DNA from: Ferruginibacter sp.
GTDB taxonomy: Bacteria; Bacteroidota; Bacteroidia; Chitinophagales; Chitinophagaceae
Assembly (NCBI RefSeq): GCF_014377975.1
Contig: NZ_JACMOO010000131.1
Location: 1 to 46,900 of the forward strand
Direction of reading: 5' to 3'
Length of the DNA: 46,900 nt
Positions 10,241 to 18,774 of the stretch are shown here, in pieces. Numbering within the stretch: the first letter of the stretch is position 1; every line of letters starts with the position of its first letter. The notes below the pieces were generated by a model. It was given only the letters and a program-made list of their open reading frames with translations. It was not told the origin of the DNA and did no database searches. Both the position numbers and the translations under genes were made by a program.

Positions 10241-10915
10241 ATGAATAATCCTCCATTCAAATATTACTATAGGTCAATTGGATGTACAATGCTGCTCTTC
10301 CTGCTCTGCCAAAGTGTATTTGCGCATGATGTTGATCTTTCTTCCCTTAGTAAATCGGAAGTCCTGAGTATTTACCTGCAGCTTGGTTTTACGCACATTA
10401 TTCCGCTGGGCTTTGATCATATTTTGTTTGTACTCAGCTTGTATTTACTTAACCCAAAACTAAAACCAATATTGTGGCAAGCCACAGCTTTTACTGTGGC
10501 ACATACCATTACCCTTGGCCTGGCCATGTACCAGATAATTAAGCCGCCTGCCAGTATTGTAGAGCCAGTAATCGCATTGTCTATTGTATATGTGGCACTG
10601 GAAAATATTTTTTCTCCCCGGTTAAAAGTCAGCCGCATTGGTGTTGTATTTTTATTTGGGCTTGTACACGGAATGGGTTTTGCCAGCGCATTAACCCAAC
10701 TGGGCCTTCCACAAAATTCATACTTAAGTTCTTTATTGATGTTTAATCTGGGCGTAGAACTGGGTCAGATAACTGTGATATTAGCTGCATTTTTTTTAAT
10801 TGGACTTCCTTTTAGCAATAAGCCTTTTTACAGAAAAAAAATAGTGATTCCGTTGTCAATCATCATCGCAGTTATTGCAGCTTACTGGACTGTTGAAAGA
10901 TTTTTTTTAAAATAG
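10241..10915 (+). CDS. HupE/UreJ-type membrane protein (putative Ni/Co-class metal permease)
   Basis: 224 aa from the ATG at 10241 (a TTG at 10232 opens a slightly longer frame). A signal-like N-terminus ends in VFAHDVD, followed by six or so hydrophobic segments. Family-style motifs with metal-ligand residues are HIIPLGFDHILFVLSL, AFTVAHTITLGLA and GLVHGMGFASAL. Members of HupE/UreJ are known or predicted nickel/cobalt permeases; some act on other substrates. The mature N-terminus starting at His-Asp after the predicted signal cleavage is a feature of HupE proteins and may bind metal. It follows the TonB receptor by 166 bases on the same strand. Confidence 0.88.
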   Translation: MNNPPFKYYYRSIGCTMLLFLLCQSVFAHDVDLSSLSKSEVLSIYLQLGFTHIIPLGFDHILFVLSLYLLNPKLKPILWQATAFTVAHTITLGLAMYQIIKPPASIVEPVIALSIVYVALENIFSPRLKVSRIGVVFLFGLVHGMGFASALTQLGLPQNSYLSSLLMFNLGVELGQITVILAAFFLIGLPFSNKPFYRKKIVIPLSIIIAVIAAYWTVERFFLK

Positions 10916-10936
10916 ATATATACCTTATATCTATGT
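10913..10936 (+). terminator. weak AT-rich hairpin at the HupE stop codon
   Basis: ATAGATATA and TATATCTAT can pair across a 5-nt loop, and the first arm overlaps the TAG stop codon. No strong T-run follows, so a terminator role is uncertain. Confidence 0.3.
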
Positions 10937-11022
10937 TTGGATATTGCACCACAACTTCCGCAATTAAAAATATATTTTTCTATAGAAGGTCTTTTGCAAA
11001 TTAGGATTTGCCTGCTTTCTTT

Positions 11023-11151
11023 TCAAATACCAGCTAACTTTTTTACAAACGCTCCTTCGCATTCTTTTGAACAAAAACTATCTGTTTTACCATTTAAAAT
11101 AAACTGTATCCTACATACCCCCATTTATTGGCATACCACACATAAAAACAT
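11023..11151 (-). pseudogene. TRASH-like Cys-rich mini-protein, interrupted by an in-frame stop
   Basis: Read on the minus strand from ATG 11151: M-F-L-C-V-V-C-Q-stop-M-G-V-C-R, then the run IQFILNGKTDSFCSKECEG and AFVKKLAGI-stop. The CxxC...NGK(T)xxFCSxxCxxxF layout is what TRASH/YHS-type metal-binding domains look like. The TAA at 11125-11127 splits the CxxC from the CSKEC half. A 33-aa remainder could still start at ATG 11124. It is too short for ordinary gene finders. It lies between two TonB receptor loci, where a metal-sensing or metal-chaperone mini-protein would fit. It is either a recent pseudogene, a sequencing error, or a chance match; the Cys spacing makes chance less likely. Confidence 0.4.
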
Positions 11152-11288
11152 ATTTTGAAGCGAAGCTTATATCCGCAAACATTTTTTTAACTGTTGCAGT
11201 ATCCTGTTGTTGACAATGCCCGAGAAATTCTGAAGGGATTATTAGGTGAATATAAAGCGCTGCTTATTTGCGTACTTCTGCAATTATT

Positions 11289-13862
11289 TTATTTACGATC
11301 TACATTGCAGGTCAATGTGAGATAATAAAAGCCACCTACATGCGGGCCACCCAAAAATGAATAATAATAGTGATTGAATAAATTGGAGGTACCCAGTTTT
11401 AACCCGAGCTGTGGTTTGGTAAATGCATAATTTACCTGCATGTCAACAGTATGGTAAGCAGGCACCAGCCCGTTCACCAAAAAGGATTGCCAGTGATAAC
11501 TACGCTGCCATCTATAGGTAATGCCAGCGCCAAAGTTTTTATACAAATGTGGATTTGATACAGAAATATTGGTCATCCATTTGGGCGTATTAAAGCCATC
11601 TTCTAACCCGTCGTTGCTGGTTTTTTTATCAAGCGATGCATAACTTATATTGGCGCCGATCAAAAAATATTTACCAAAATTATATTTTACGCCTGCGCTG
11701 CCACCATAATTATACACGGTGGTTTTTGAATTTGTCCATAGCCGGTAACGATCCTGTAATTTTTTATCGTTGAGATAAAATGAAATGGAATCCGGTAGTT
11801 GTGTTTTGGGTACGCTCGCTTCCACCTGCGCAATGAAGAAGTGATAAATATTGTAATAAAAATCAATATCTAAAAATAATTTAGACTGCAGAAAAACACC
11901 CCTGTAGCCCATCTCAACAGACTTTATATTTTCAGGCTTTAAATAGGTGTAACTATTTTTTACGAGTAAAGATGCATTTTTTTTGATGGCTTCATTTTTG
12001 GAAATACCCGTTGTGTTTACATCCTTTGTAACCGCAGCCTGGAATGCATCAATAGAAGCTTTTAAATACGAATGCTCAAATACACCATCCGACATTACTT
12101 TCAAGCCCCCCACTCTTTTAACACCTCCACTGTTTACATTGGAAAATCCTTCAAACAAACCTGGAAACCGGGAACCACTCTGATACGCTAGCCTGAAATT
12201 ATTTTTACTGGCTGAAGAATATACCAATGTAAAACGCGGGTTCCAGGTTGTTGAAAAATAATCATTCTTGTCTGCCCGTAGCGATGCGCCTGCTTTTAAT
12301 TTCTTTTTAAAAAATTCTTTTGTAGCCGAAATAAATCCACCGGTTTTTCCATATACCAGGTTATCATTTTTTTTTCCGCCTACTGGGTTTATAAAATAAT
12401 TTCCATCGGGTATAACAACGTAGGTTCTGTAATCAAAACCTGCCAGCAATTCTACTCCGGTAGTGCGGTTAAACCCTGCCAGTAAATCCTCCGTTAAATT
12501 GATTTGACCATCTATATTAATTAGATTTGCCCTAACCTTGAGCGCTGCGCCCGAATCCCAGTTGTTGATGTTTTTTAGTTTATTAAATACAGCCTCGTAT
12601 TTTGCTGTTCCAGGTTGTAGCCTGCCCGAATCCGCAAAGGATCGTGCAGACTGTAAGGCATTCACTATTGCTGCACCACCTGCTACGGATGAATTAAATC
12701 TGCTTGTATAATCGCTGAACCAATTGTCGTCACTCTTAAAAGCTTTATCGGTATTTTCAGCCATCGACCGCAGGTTGTAAGAGTTACCGGTGTTTTCCCG
12801 GTTCCAGTAAGCCTGTACCGTTACCGACTTTGTTTTTAATTTTACCCCATGTTGCTGCAGCGTATAATTTTCCAACCGAAACCTGTTGGATCGCTGGTAA
12901 ATATTGTCCATCACGGCAAACCGGTAACTATATGAAAGTTCGGCTTCGTTGTTTATTTTATAAAATAACCCTACATCACCTTTTCCATTTTGAAGCGCAT
13001 AGTCAGCCACCTGCTTTTCGTAATATCCGCTTCGGGCAACTACATAATTTTTGCCCTGCAGTGAAAGTGTTCTTCTGTTGGATGATTCATTACCATAGCC
13101 GTTTACCGGATCCATTGCCGGATTATTAGCCCCCGTTAACGACAGTGTTGCATTGGCTGCTGCGTTAAGATCAGTATGGTCGTCGGCTATCCAATCGTAC
13201 CCCCTGGTAAAAGTGCCGTTCATTTTAAAAGCAAATTTTGGAGAAAGTACCCTCGCTATCCGGATACTTGTTTCAGAAAATATTTTTGCAGCACTGTTGG
13301 CATCTGATAAATGATTGATACCCACTTTTTGCTGCACACTAATACCCTGGCTGGTAAAAGGGCTTAATGTAATAAAATTTGCCAGCCCGTTAATAGTATT
13401 CATTCCGTATAAGGCAGCAGCGGTACCGGTGATAATTTCTGCGCTCTCTATGTCGAGGTCGCCTGGGCCCAGTGCGTTGGCGATTGGACCGCCAATATGT
13501 GGAGCCTGTATATCCATCCCATCTACCAACTGCGCAAAACGTACATTGGTGGTATTGGCAAAACCTCTTGTATTAATTACTTTAAAACCCATGCCCGGTA
13601 CAATCATTTGTACCCCCTTTACATTTTCAAGCGCATCAAAAAACGAAGGTGCGGCAGAATTTTTAAAATATTGTATCCCCACTTTTTCAATACTTACCGG
13701 CGACTGCAATATTTTTTCCGGTATTCTGGATGCAGTCAGCACTACTTCATTCATTAATGCGGCAGAGTCCGTTGATTTTTTTTTAGCTGCGGTAATTTCT
13801 TGCGCCCTTGCACACAACATAAAAAAAATTAAAACAAGCGAAGTGGCAGTTATTTTTATCAT
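11289..13862 (-). CDS. TonB-dependent receptor co-oriented with a ModE-like regulator
   Basis: 857 aa from the ATG at 13862, which gives the signal peptide MIKITATSLVLIFFMLCARA. A TTG eight codons upstream also opens the frame. It has no carboxypeptidase-regulatory domain. The mature protein goes almost directly into the plug (NEVVLTASRIPEKILQSPVS, then INTRGFANTTNVRFAQLVDG and EIITGTAAALYGMNTINGLANFIT). A 22-stranded-type barrel follows, ending GGFYYLTLTCNVD. This is the layout of classical siderophore/metallophore receptors rather than SusC. It lies 85 bases after the ModE-like gene on the same strand, so the two are probably one transcription unit. The ligand cannot be read from the sequence. 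Confidence 0.93.
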   Translation of the reverse strand: MIKITATSLVLIFFMLCARAQEITAAKKKSTDSAALMNEVVLTASRIPEKILQSPVSIEKVGIQYFKNSAAPSFFDALENVKGVQMIVPGMGFKVINTRGFANTTNVRFAQLVDGMDIQAPHIGGPIANALGPGDLDIESAEIITGTAAALYGMNTINGLANFITLSPFTSQGISVQQKVGINHLSDANSAAKIFSETSIRIARVLSPKFAFKMNGTFTRGYDWIADDHTDLNAAANATLSLTGANNPAMDPVNGYGNESSNRRTLSLQGKNYVVARSGYYEKQVADYALQNGKGDVGLFYKINNEAELSYSYRFAVMDNIYQRSNRFRLENYTLQQHGVKLKTKSVTVQAYWNRENTGNSYNLRSMAENTDKAFKSDDNWFSDYTSRFNSSVAGGAAIVNALQSARSFADSGRLQPGTAKYEAVFNKLKNINNWDSGAALKVRANLINIDGQINLTEDLLAGFNRTTGVELLAGFDYRTYVVIPDGNYFINPVGGKKNDNLVYGKTGGFISATKEFFKKKLKAGASLRADKNDYFSTTWNPRFTLVYSSASKNNFRLAYQSGSRFPGLFEGFSNVNSGGVKRVGGLKVMSDGVFEHSYLKASIDAFQAAVTKDVNTTGISKNEAIKKNASLLVKNSYTYLKPENIKSVEMGYRGVFLQSKLFLDIDFYYNIYHFFIAQVEASVPKTQLPDSISFYLNDKKLQDRYRLWTNSKTTVYNYGGSAGVKYNFGKYFLIGANISYASLDKKTSNDGLEDGFNTPKWMTNISVSNPHLYKNFGAGITYRWQRSYHWQSFLVNGLVPAYHTVDMQVNYAFTKPQLGLKLGTSNLFNHYYYSFLGGPHVGGFYYLTLTCNVDRK

Positions 13863-13947
13863 AAATTTTAAACTAATATTTCTCAATCGTTATTCCTAAA
13901 AATGAATAACGACTGAAATTAAAAGATTAAAGAGATATAAAAAAATT

Positions 13948-14304
13948 TTAAAGATTAATTTTTTTCGCTTCCAGCAGTAAAAATTTTTGAAACCTTTGGT
14001 TAAACGAATTGAATTGCTTAATAATGGCTTCCCCCTGTTCGGTAACAACTGCGTTTCCCCCACCCCTGCCGCCTCTTTGAGAAATAACCAGGGCAGTTTT
14101 TGCTTTGGTATTCATATCATCAATCAGTTGCCAGGCCTGCCTGTAAGACATTTCCATGGCTGCAGCTGCTTGTCTGATTGACCCCAGTTGTTTAATTTTT
14201 TCCATCAATTCTATGCGACCCTTACCAATCAATTTTCCCTCGGGTGTGGTGATCCAGATACGCCCGTCTGCATTTAATTCAGGAGATTTATTTTTACCCG
14301 CCAT
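13948..14304 (-). CDS. ModE-type winged-helix regulator without molybdate-binding domain
   Basis: 118 aa. It matches the N-terminal DNA-binding domain of ModE: the wing strand RIWITTPEGKLIGKGRIELM, a helix-turn-helix with QLGSIRQAAAAMEMSYRQAW (about residues 40-59), and the characteristic RGGRGGGNAVVTEQGE (about 78-93). It lacks the C-terminal TOBE/MopI domains that bind molybdate in full ModE, so it is the short form of the family. Effector binding, if any, must lie elsewhere. It is immediately upstream of a TonB-dependent receptor on the same strand, and control of that receptor by metal status is a reasonable inference. No modABC genes are in the window. Confidence 0.88.
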   Translation of the reverse strand: MAGKNKSPELNADGRIWITTPEGKLIGKGRIELMEKIKQLGSIRQAAAAMEMSYRQAWQLIDDMNTKAKTALVISQRGGRGGGNAVVTEQGEAIIKQFNSFNQRFQKFLLLEAKKINL

Positions 14305-14386
14305 ATTGTTGAATTTTCAAAACCAATATACACGCTTCTTTATAAACAGGGAAATTTATATTGTTGCGAAAATTTTAAAGAAAGGC

Positions 14387-15928
14387 TTATTTGCCGGTAT
14401 AGTTTTTAAATTTATAAACGTAGAACAGGCGGCAATTCTCTCCATTTCTTTTTTGCCTGATTGTATCGGCAGGAAGGGAACGCTGAAACAACGGAGCAAA
14501 GCTATGCAGTACATCAAAATAATTTTCCGATGGAACAATGCACCAGGCATCATCTCCCGGCTTCAGTTTTTTTCTTTTAGTATTTAGCCAGGCATATTGA
14601 TGGATGTCGCTTATATCGCCAATGGCAACTACATCTATCTTGGAAGGCATCGCAATGTAAAAATCGATGTGTGCCGCCGAAAACCATTTGTTACTGATAA
14701 TGATCGCGTCTTTTTTCATTACCCCTGCCTGTTCCTCCTTTTTTTGTATTTCAACAAACCTTGCTTTTGCGTCCTTCCAGCCATACATATCCAATGTAAA
14801 ATCACCCTCTCCCAATAACACGCTGTCTTTTTTACCCAATGTACCCGGTAAAAAATTTATCACCAAAACACCTGCTGTAATAATCACCAGAATCAATGCT
14901 GTTGCCCATTTTAAAGCTGTTGGAATTGCATTGGTGTTAAACCCGTTTACCCGTTTTTGTGCTGCAAAATAACAGGCAGTTAATAAAATTAGTCCGCTGT
15001 AGCCGGGCCCTGTCCAGTGTGGTAAAACATTTTTAAAAAATGAAATTAAAGTGGCCGCAGCAATCAGGGGTAAACTGCTAAACAGCAATAATCTTTTTTG
15101 AGGCAGCGCAATGAGCAATTTATTTTTAATTGCTGCAACAGAGGCCAGTATAATAAAAGGAAAAATAACAGGATTGCAATAAAAAAATTGTCCCGCTGCA
15201 AAGGTTAAAAAAGATACAGGATCTAGTCCGCCTGTTGCCACGACCACTCTTTTACTGTGGTATAACCAGGTTGCAAAATGATTGTCAATATTCCATTGTA
15301 TTACAGGATAAAAAAACAATATTGTTATCATGCAGGAAATATACAGGGCGGATAGTTTTAACAGGGAGCGATCGTAAAATATTATATAAAGCAAAAATCC
15401 CAGCCACAAAAAAGACGTATGAATTTTACAAAGCATTCCTGCACCCGCAACAATTCCGAAATATATCAGTGCCTGATTTTTTTTTGCTGCACTTAGGTTA
15501 TCGCCGCAAATGGCAATCAGCAAATACAAGCCTGCAGACCAGCATACCATTTGCGGAGCATCCGGTAAAATAAATATGCCCGCAATAATGCTTCCGTAAA
15601 GGGTGGCGGTATAAATCAACGAAGCTAAAAAGCCCGTGTATTCACCATTCAGTTTTCTTCCACTTAAAAAAAATATCCATGTAGTAATTGCTGCTGATAC
15701 AATGGCACCAAGCCGGATAAAAAATTCACTATCCAGTAAAAGATTGGCAGTGGTGGTTCTTATGAGCCAGCCAACTACCGGCGGATGATCAAAATAATTC
15801 CATTGCAGGTACTGGGCATACATACGGTAATACACTTCATCATTACCCAGTTCGATAGTACACGCAACGAGGCACCGCACCAGCGTACCAATAGCAATTA
15901 ACAGTAGTGTTTTCCTTTTATAACTCAA
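14387..15928 (-). CDS. GT39/PMT-like lipid-sugar glycosyltransferase
   Basis: 513 aa with about a dozen hydrophobic segments. The first external loop carries ELGNDEVYYRMYAQYLQWNY then FDHPPVVGW, with the acidic pair at residues 30-31 and HPP at 48-50. This is the hallmark of the dolichyl-phosphate-mannose/ArnT-like (PMT_2) family, which uses a polyprenyl-phosphate sugar as donor and acts on the periplasmic side of the inner membrane. The C-terminal soluble part is probably periplasmic. It ends an operon: PAP2 phosphatase, then GtrA, then this gene 7 bases later. That supports a job in transferring a lipid-linked sugar to lipid A, a glycan or a protein. The acceptor is unknown. Confidence 0.88.
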   Translation of the reverse strand: MSYKRKTLLLIAIGTLVRCLVACTIELGNDEVYYRMYAQYLQWNYFDHPPVVGWLIRTTTANLLLDSEFFIRLGAIVSAAITTWIFFLSGRKLNGEYTGFLASLIYTATLYGSIIAGIFILPDAPQMVCWSAGLYLLIAICGDNLSAAKKNQALIYFGIVAGAGMLCKIHTSFLWLGFLLYIIFYDRSLLKLSALYISCMITILFFYPVIQWNIDNHFATWLYHSKRVVVATGGLDPVSFLTFAAGQFFYCNPVIFPFIILASVAAIKNKLLIALPQKRLLLFSSLPLIAAATLISFFKNVLPHWTGPGYSGLILLTACYFAAQKRVNGFNTNAIPTALKWATALILVIITAGVLVINFLPGTLGKKDSVLLGEGDFTLDMYGWKDAKARFVEIQKKEEQAGVMKKDAIIISNKWFSAAHIDFYIAMPSKIDVVAIGDISDIHQYAWLNTKRKKLKPGDDAWCIVPSENYFDVLHSFAPLFQRSLPADTIRQKRNGENCRLFYVYKFKNYTGK

Positions 15929-15935
15929 GCAGGGG

Positions 15936-16319
15936 TTAATTAAATGTAAAGATAAAATTAACTATATAGTTCCAGGAAAACACAAGGCCAATTACAATTA
16001 GTTTGAGGAAATAGAAATTCCGGCGGAGATTTTTCACCAGCAGGTACAGAATAATATTATTGATCAATAACCCTGTAATAGCTACCAGCACAAATTTCAC
16101 CAGTTGCTCTGTAAATGGATGGGCTGTACCTGCAAAAGTCCAGTATCGGTTCAGTAAAAAATTATTAATAACGGCTGCACAAAAACCAAATGAATTGGAA
16201 AGGTATTTATTAAACTGTAATTTTTCTTTGCAAAGCCAGGTAACAGAAAAGTCCAGTCCCATTCCGGTTAATCCCACCAGGCCGTATTTTAATAACCTTG
16301 CACCAAATAATATACTCAT
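15936..16319 (-). CDS. GtrA-family membrane protein (putative polyprenyl-phosphate-sugar flippase)
   Basis: 127 aa with four transmembrane helices. The start (LLKYGLVGLTGMGLDFSVTW) and middle (NSFGFCAAVINNFLLNRYWTF) fit GtrA-like proteins closely, including the NxxxNRxWTF signature. Family members are thought to move or help flip bactoprenyl-phosphate-linked sugars across the inner membrane. Its ATG overlaps the stop of the PAP2 gene by 4 bases (16316-16319), and the glycosyltransferase begins 7 bases after its end. Translational coupling and a shared pathway are therefore likely. Confidence 0.88.
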   Translation of the reverse strand: MSILFGARLLKYGLVGLTGMGLDFSVTWLCKEKLQFNKYLSNSFGFCAAVINNFLLNRYWTFAGTAHPFTEQLVKFVLVAITGLLINNIILYLLVKNLRRNFYFLKLIVIGLVFSWNYIVNFIFTFN

Positions 16320-17011
16320 GTGGTTTGTACGGCGGCAGGTGATCTTAACAGGTTGTTGTTGGTTTTAGAATTTTGAATTTTACGCACAGATGCTTTTATC
16401 TCTTTTAAATTCATTGCAAGATAGACAGATAATATGCCTGATACGGTGCCAATAATTATCCCAATAAATACATCCAGCAAAAAATGCTGTGCCAGGTAAA
16501 TACGAGAGTAACCAACCAATGCTGCAGCCAGTAAAATAAATAAATGTCCTGTTTTATTACCCATCATTATCACAAGTACTGTGGCAATTGCAAAAGCAGA
16601 AGCGGTATGTCCGGATGGAAAACTGGAATTATTTGCCAGGCTTACTCCGTCAATAAAATGTAAATACTGGCCAGCCTCAAAAAATAATTTTGGCCTGGGG
16701 GAATTGATAAGGTTTTTCATTATTTGCACTGCCAAACCAGAAATGATAAAAGATATCAGCATGGCAACACCCTCTTGTTTTCTTTTAAAATAAAAATAAA
16801 TCAGGGCGGTAAGCATCAATGCAAATATACCATCACCGATAAAAGTATAGTTGATGAAAAATACATTTAACCCGTAAGGATGATAAGTGTTCAATGCTAT
16901 AAAACAGGCAGACTTGCTGTACATCGTCAATGATAAAACACAGGTAATTAACAATACCAGTAAACCCAAAAAATACCACCTGCAACTGCGCAAATCAGGA
17001 AGGTTTTTCAT
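16316..17011 (-). CDS. PAP2-family membrane phosphatase
   Basis: 231 aa, with about six transmembrane helices. All three phosphatidic-acid-phosphatase motifs are present: K99-x6-R106-P107, PSGH at residues 132-135, and S169-R170-x5-H176-x3-D180. These residues form the phospho-His catalytic site. Substrates in this family include undecaprenyl pyrophosphate, phosphatidic acid and lipid A phosphates. Heading an operon with GtrA and a PMT-like transferase, recycling of a polyprenyl carrier or dephosphorylation of lipid A is the likeliest job, but the substrate is not determined by sequence. Confidence 0.9.
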   Translation of the reverse strand: MKNLPDLRSCRWYFLGLLVLLITCVLSLTMYSKSACFIALNTYHPYGLNVFFINYTFIGDGIFALMLTALIYFYFKRKQEGVAMLISFIISGLAVQIMKNLINSPRPKLFFEAGQYLHFIDGVSLANNSSFPSGHTASAFAIATVLVIMMGNKTGHLFILLAAALVGYSRIYLAQHFLLDVFIGIIIGTVSGILSVYLAMNLKEIKASVRKIQNSKTNNNLLRSPAAVQTT

Positions 17012-17514
17012 TTAAAGTAATTTGAATAAACAATAATGCAAGCTAATAGCCCGGTTTTAATAAAATGTTACCAGCAGGTTATGGAAATATTACCAAATTG
17101 ATTCTTGCGCTTTTTGTAGAGGATACCCGTTTCAAAAAACAGCACCCGAATATTACTATTTTTTAAAGGCTGGCTAAATCCAGAATCATTGGATGGCTTT
17201 AAACTGTTACAATAACTAACTGTTAACCTGCTAAATATTATATTGCTTACCAACATAAAATAGAAACACTTACAACGCTGAAGGCACAGATTGAACCGGA
17301 TTTATTTTTCACTTTGCGAAAACTCATCAGCGGAATATCAATTTCTCTAAATTGATATTCCGCCCGCCAGTTAAAATCCGCGTTATTTGTGTTCCTATTC
17401 TATGTAGCATATCTTGTGCAGCTTCCAGCAATTCCGCTGTATATTGAAATGCCTTAAATTAAGGTTAGGATTTGGAAAGCAAACCAGACAAGACTAATAA
17501 CTTATTAATCGTAC
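17012..17514. other. intergenic region between divergent PAP2 operon and SemiSWEET gene
   Basis: About 500 bases between divergently read genes. It must hold both promoters. I recognise no gene in it. The clearest feature is the perfect inverted repeat at 17330-17363, listed separately. Confidence 0.5.
17330..17363. repeat. perfect 15-bp inverted repeat with 4-nt loop
   Basis: GCGGAATATCAATTT, loop CTCT, then the exact reverse complement. No T-run follows on either strand, so it is not a classical intrinsic terminator. It lies about 150 bases before the SemiSWEET start. It could be an operator, a cruciform or attachment-type site, or the folded core of a small mobile repeat. Confidence 0.75.
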
Positions 17515-17769
17515 ATGGATATAATCACGATCACAGGCTTTGCTGCCGCAATATTAACTACTGCATCGTTTTTACCGCAAGCTGTTAAAACCATTCAAAC
17601 AAAAGATACCAGTGGCATATCACTTTTTATGTATTCGCTTTTTGCATTGGGTACTTTACTGTGGTTTCTTTTCGGGCTTTTCAGCAGCAACATGCCCGTA
17701 ATGATTGCCAATGCCGTAACATTGGTATTTGCCAGCATCATTTTAGTGTACAAAATAAAGTACCGGTAA
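17515..17769 (+). CDS. SemiSWEET / PQ-loop sugar transporter
   Basis: 84 aa with three transmembrane helices, the exact size of bacterial SemiSWEETs, which work as dimers. The PQ-loop motif is in SFLPQAVKTIQTKDTSGISL (about residues 19-38), and the ALGTLLWFLFGL helix follows. Family members passively carry sugars across the inner membrane. It is followed 29 bases later by an SDR dehydrogenase and then a glucosidase on the same strand, which suggests a small sugar-handling group. Confidence 0.9.
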   Translation: MDIITITGFAAAILTTASFLPQAVKTIQTKDTSGISLFMYSLFALGTLLWFLFGLFSSNMPVMIANAVTLVFASIILVYKIKYR

Positions 17770-17798
17770 AATTATTTTTCAAAAGATAAAATATAACT

Positions 17799-18605
17799 AT
17801 GTCAGAAAAAAAATTAAACGGACAAACAGCTTTGGTAACAGGTGCCAATTCAGGCATTGGCGAAGGCGTGGCCATTTCATTGGGCGAAGCTGGTGCCAAT
17901 GTAGTGGTGAATTATGTAGTAAATCCCGATGCAGCCGATGCGGTGGTAGAAAAAATAAAATCCTTAAGCTCCAATGCGGTGGCCATACAGGCAGACGTAA
18001 GCAAAGAAGACCAGGTGATCAGTATGTTTCAGCAAGTTGTACAAAAGTTTGGAACGGTTGATATTTTAGTGAACAATGCCGGTTTGCAACGGGATGCAAA
18101 ATTTCATGAAATGACATTAGCCCAATGGCAATTGGTGATAGACATCAATTTAACCGGGCAATTTTTATGTGCAAGGGAAGCGATCAGAGAATTTTTACGC
18201 AGAGGCATTGTACCGGAGCGTTCTATTGCCTGTGGAAAAATTATATGTATGAGCAGTGTACATGAACTGATTCCCTGGGGTGGCCACGCCAACTATGCCA
18301 CCAGCAAAGGTGGTATTAAAATGCTGATGCAAAGCCTGGCGCAGGAATATGGCGGGCAAAAAATCCGGGTAAACGGTATTTGTCCCGGTGCCATTAAAAC
18401 ACCCATCAACCAATCTGCCTGGGATACCCCCGAAGCATACAATAGTTTGATGACCCTGATTCCATACGACCGTATTGGCGTACCCGACGACATAGGCAAA
18501 CTGGCAGTATTTTTAGCAAGTGATGACAGTGATTACATCACCGGTGCAAGCATGTTTATTGATGGCGGCATGACAGTGTTTAAAGGCTTTTCAACAGGTG
18601 GATAA
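17799..18605 (+). CDS. short-chain dehydrogenase/reductase, glucose 1-dehydrogenase-like
   Basis: 268 aa classical SDR. The nucleotide-binding TGANSGIG is at about residues 14-21, followed by NNAG, the catalytic Ser in ICMSSVHE, and Tyr-x3-Lys in HANYATSKGG. The C-terminus (ITGASMFIDGGMTVF) is typical of glucose/ribitol dehydrogenase-like SDRs. The substrate is not certain, since many SDRs share this form. Its position between SemiSWEET and a GH63-like glucosidase favours a sugar substrate. It is cytoplasmic, with no signal peptide. Confidence 0.9.
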   Translation: MSEKKLNGQTALVTGANSGIGEGVAISLGEAGANVVVNYVVNPDAADAVVEKIKSLSSNAVAIQADVSKEDQVISMFQQVVQKFGTVDILVNNAGLQRDAKFHEMTLAQWQLVIDINLTGQFLCAREAIREFLRRGIVPERSIACGKIICMSSVHELIPWGGHANYATSKGGIKMLMQSLAQEYGGQKIRVNGICPGAIKTPINQSAWDTPEAYNSLMTLIPYDRIGVPDDIGKLAVFLASDDSDYITGASMFIDGGMTVFKGFSTGG

Positions 18606-18774
18606 TCGTATCTAATCTTATGTTGCATTAAAAAAAATCTTTACTGTAAAGGGTTCTGAAGCATCGTGATAAAGCGGGGGGAGATCACGGAGTGCTAAAA
18701 TTTGAAACGTCCCCAATATACTATTACACCTAACCTTTCAAATAGCAATACTGCTACTGTGTAAAAAAACAATA

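Noticed and set aside
13315-13899. 194-codon plus-strand ORF
   Set aside because: It is antisense to the TonB receptor plug and signal peptide, which are unmistakable; the antisense frame has no family features.
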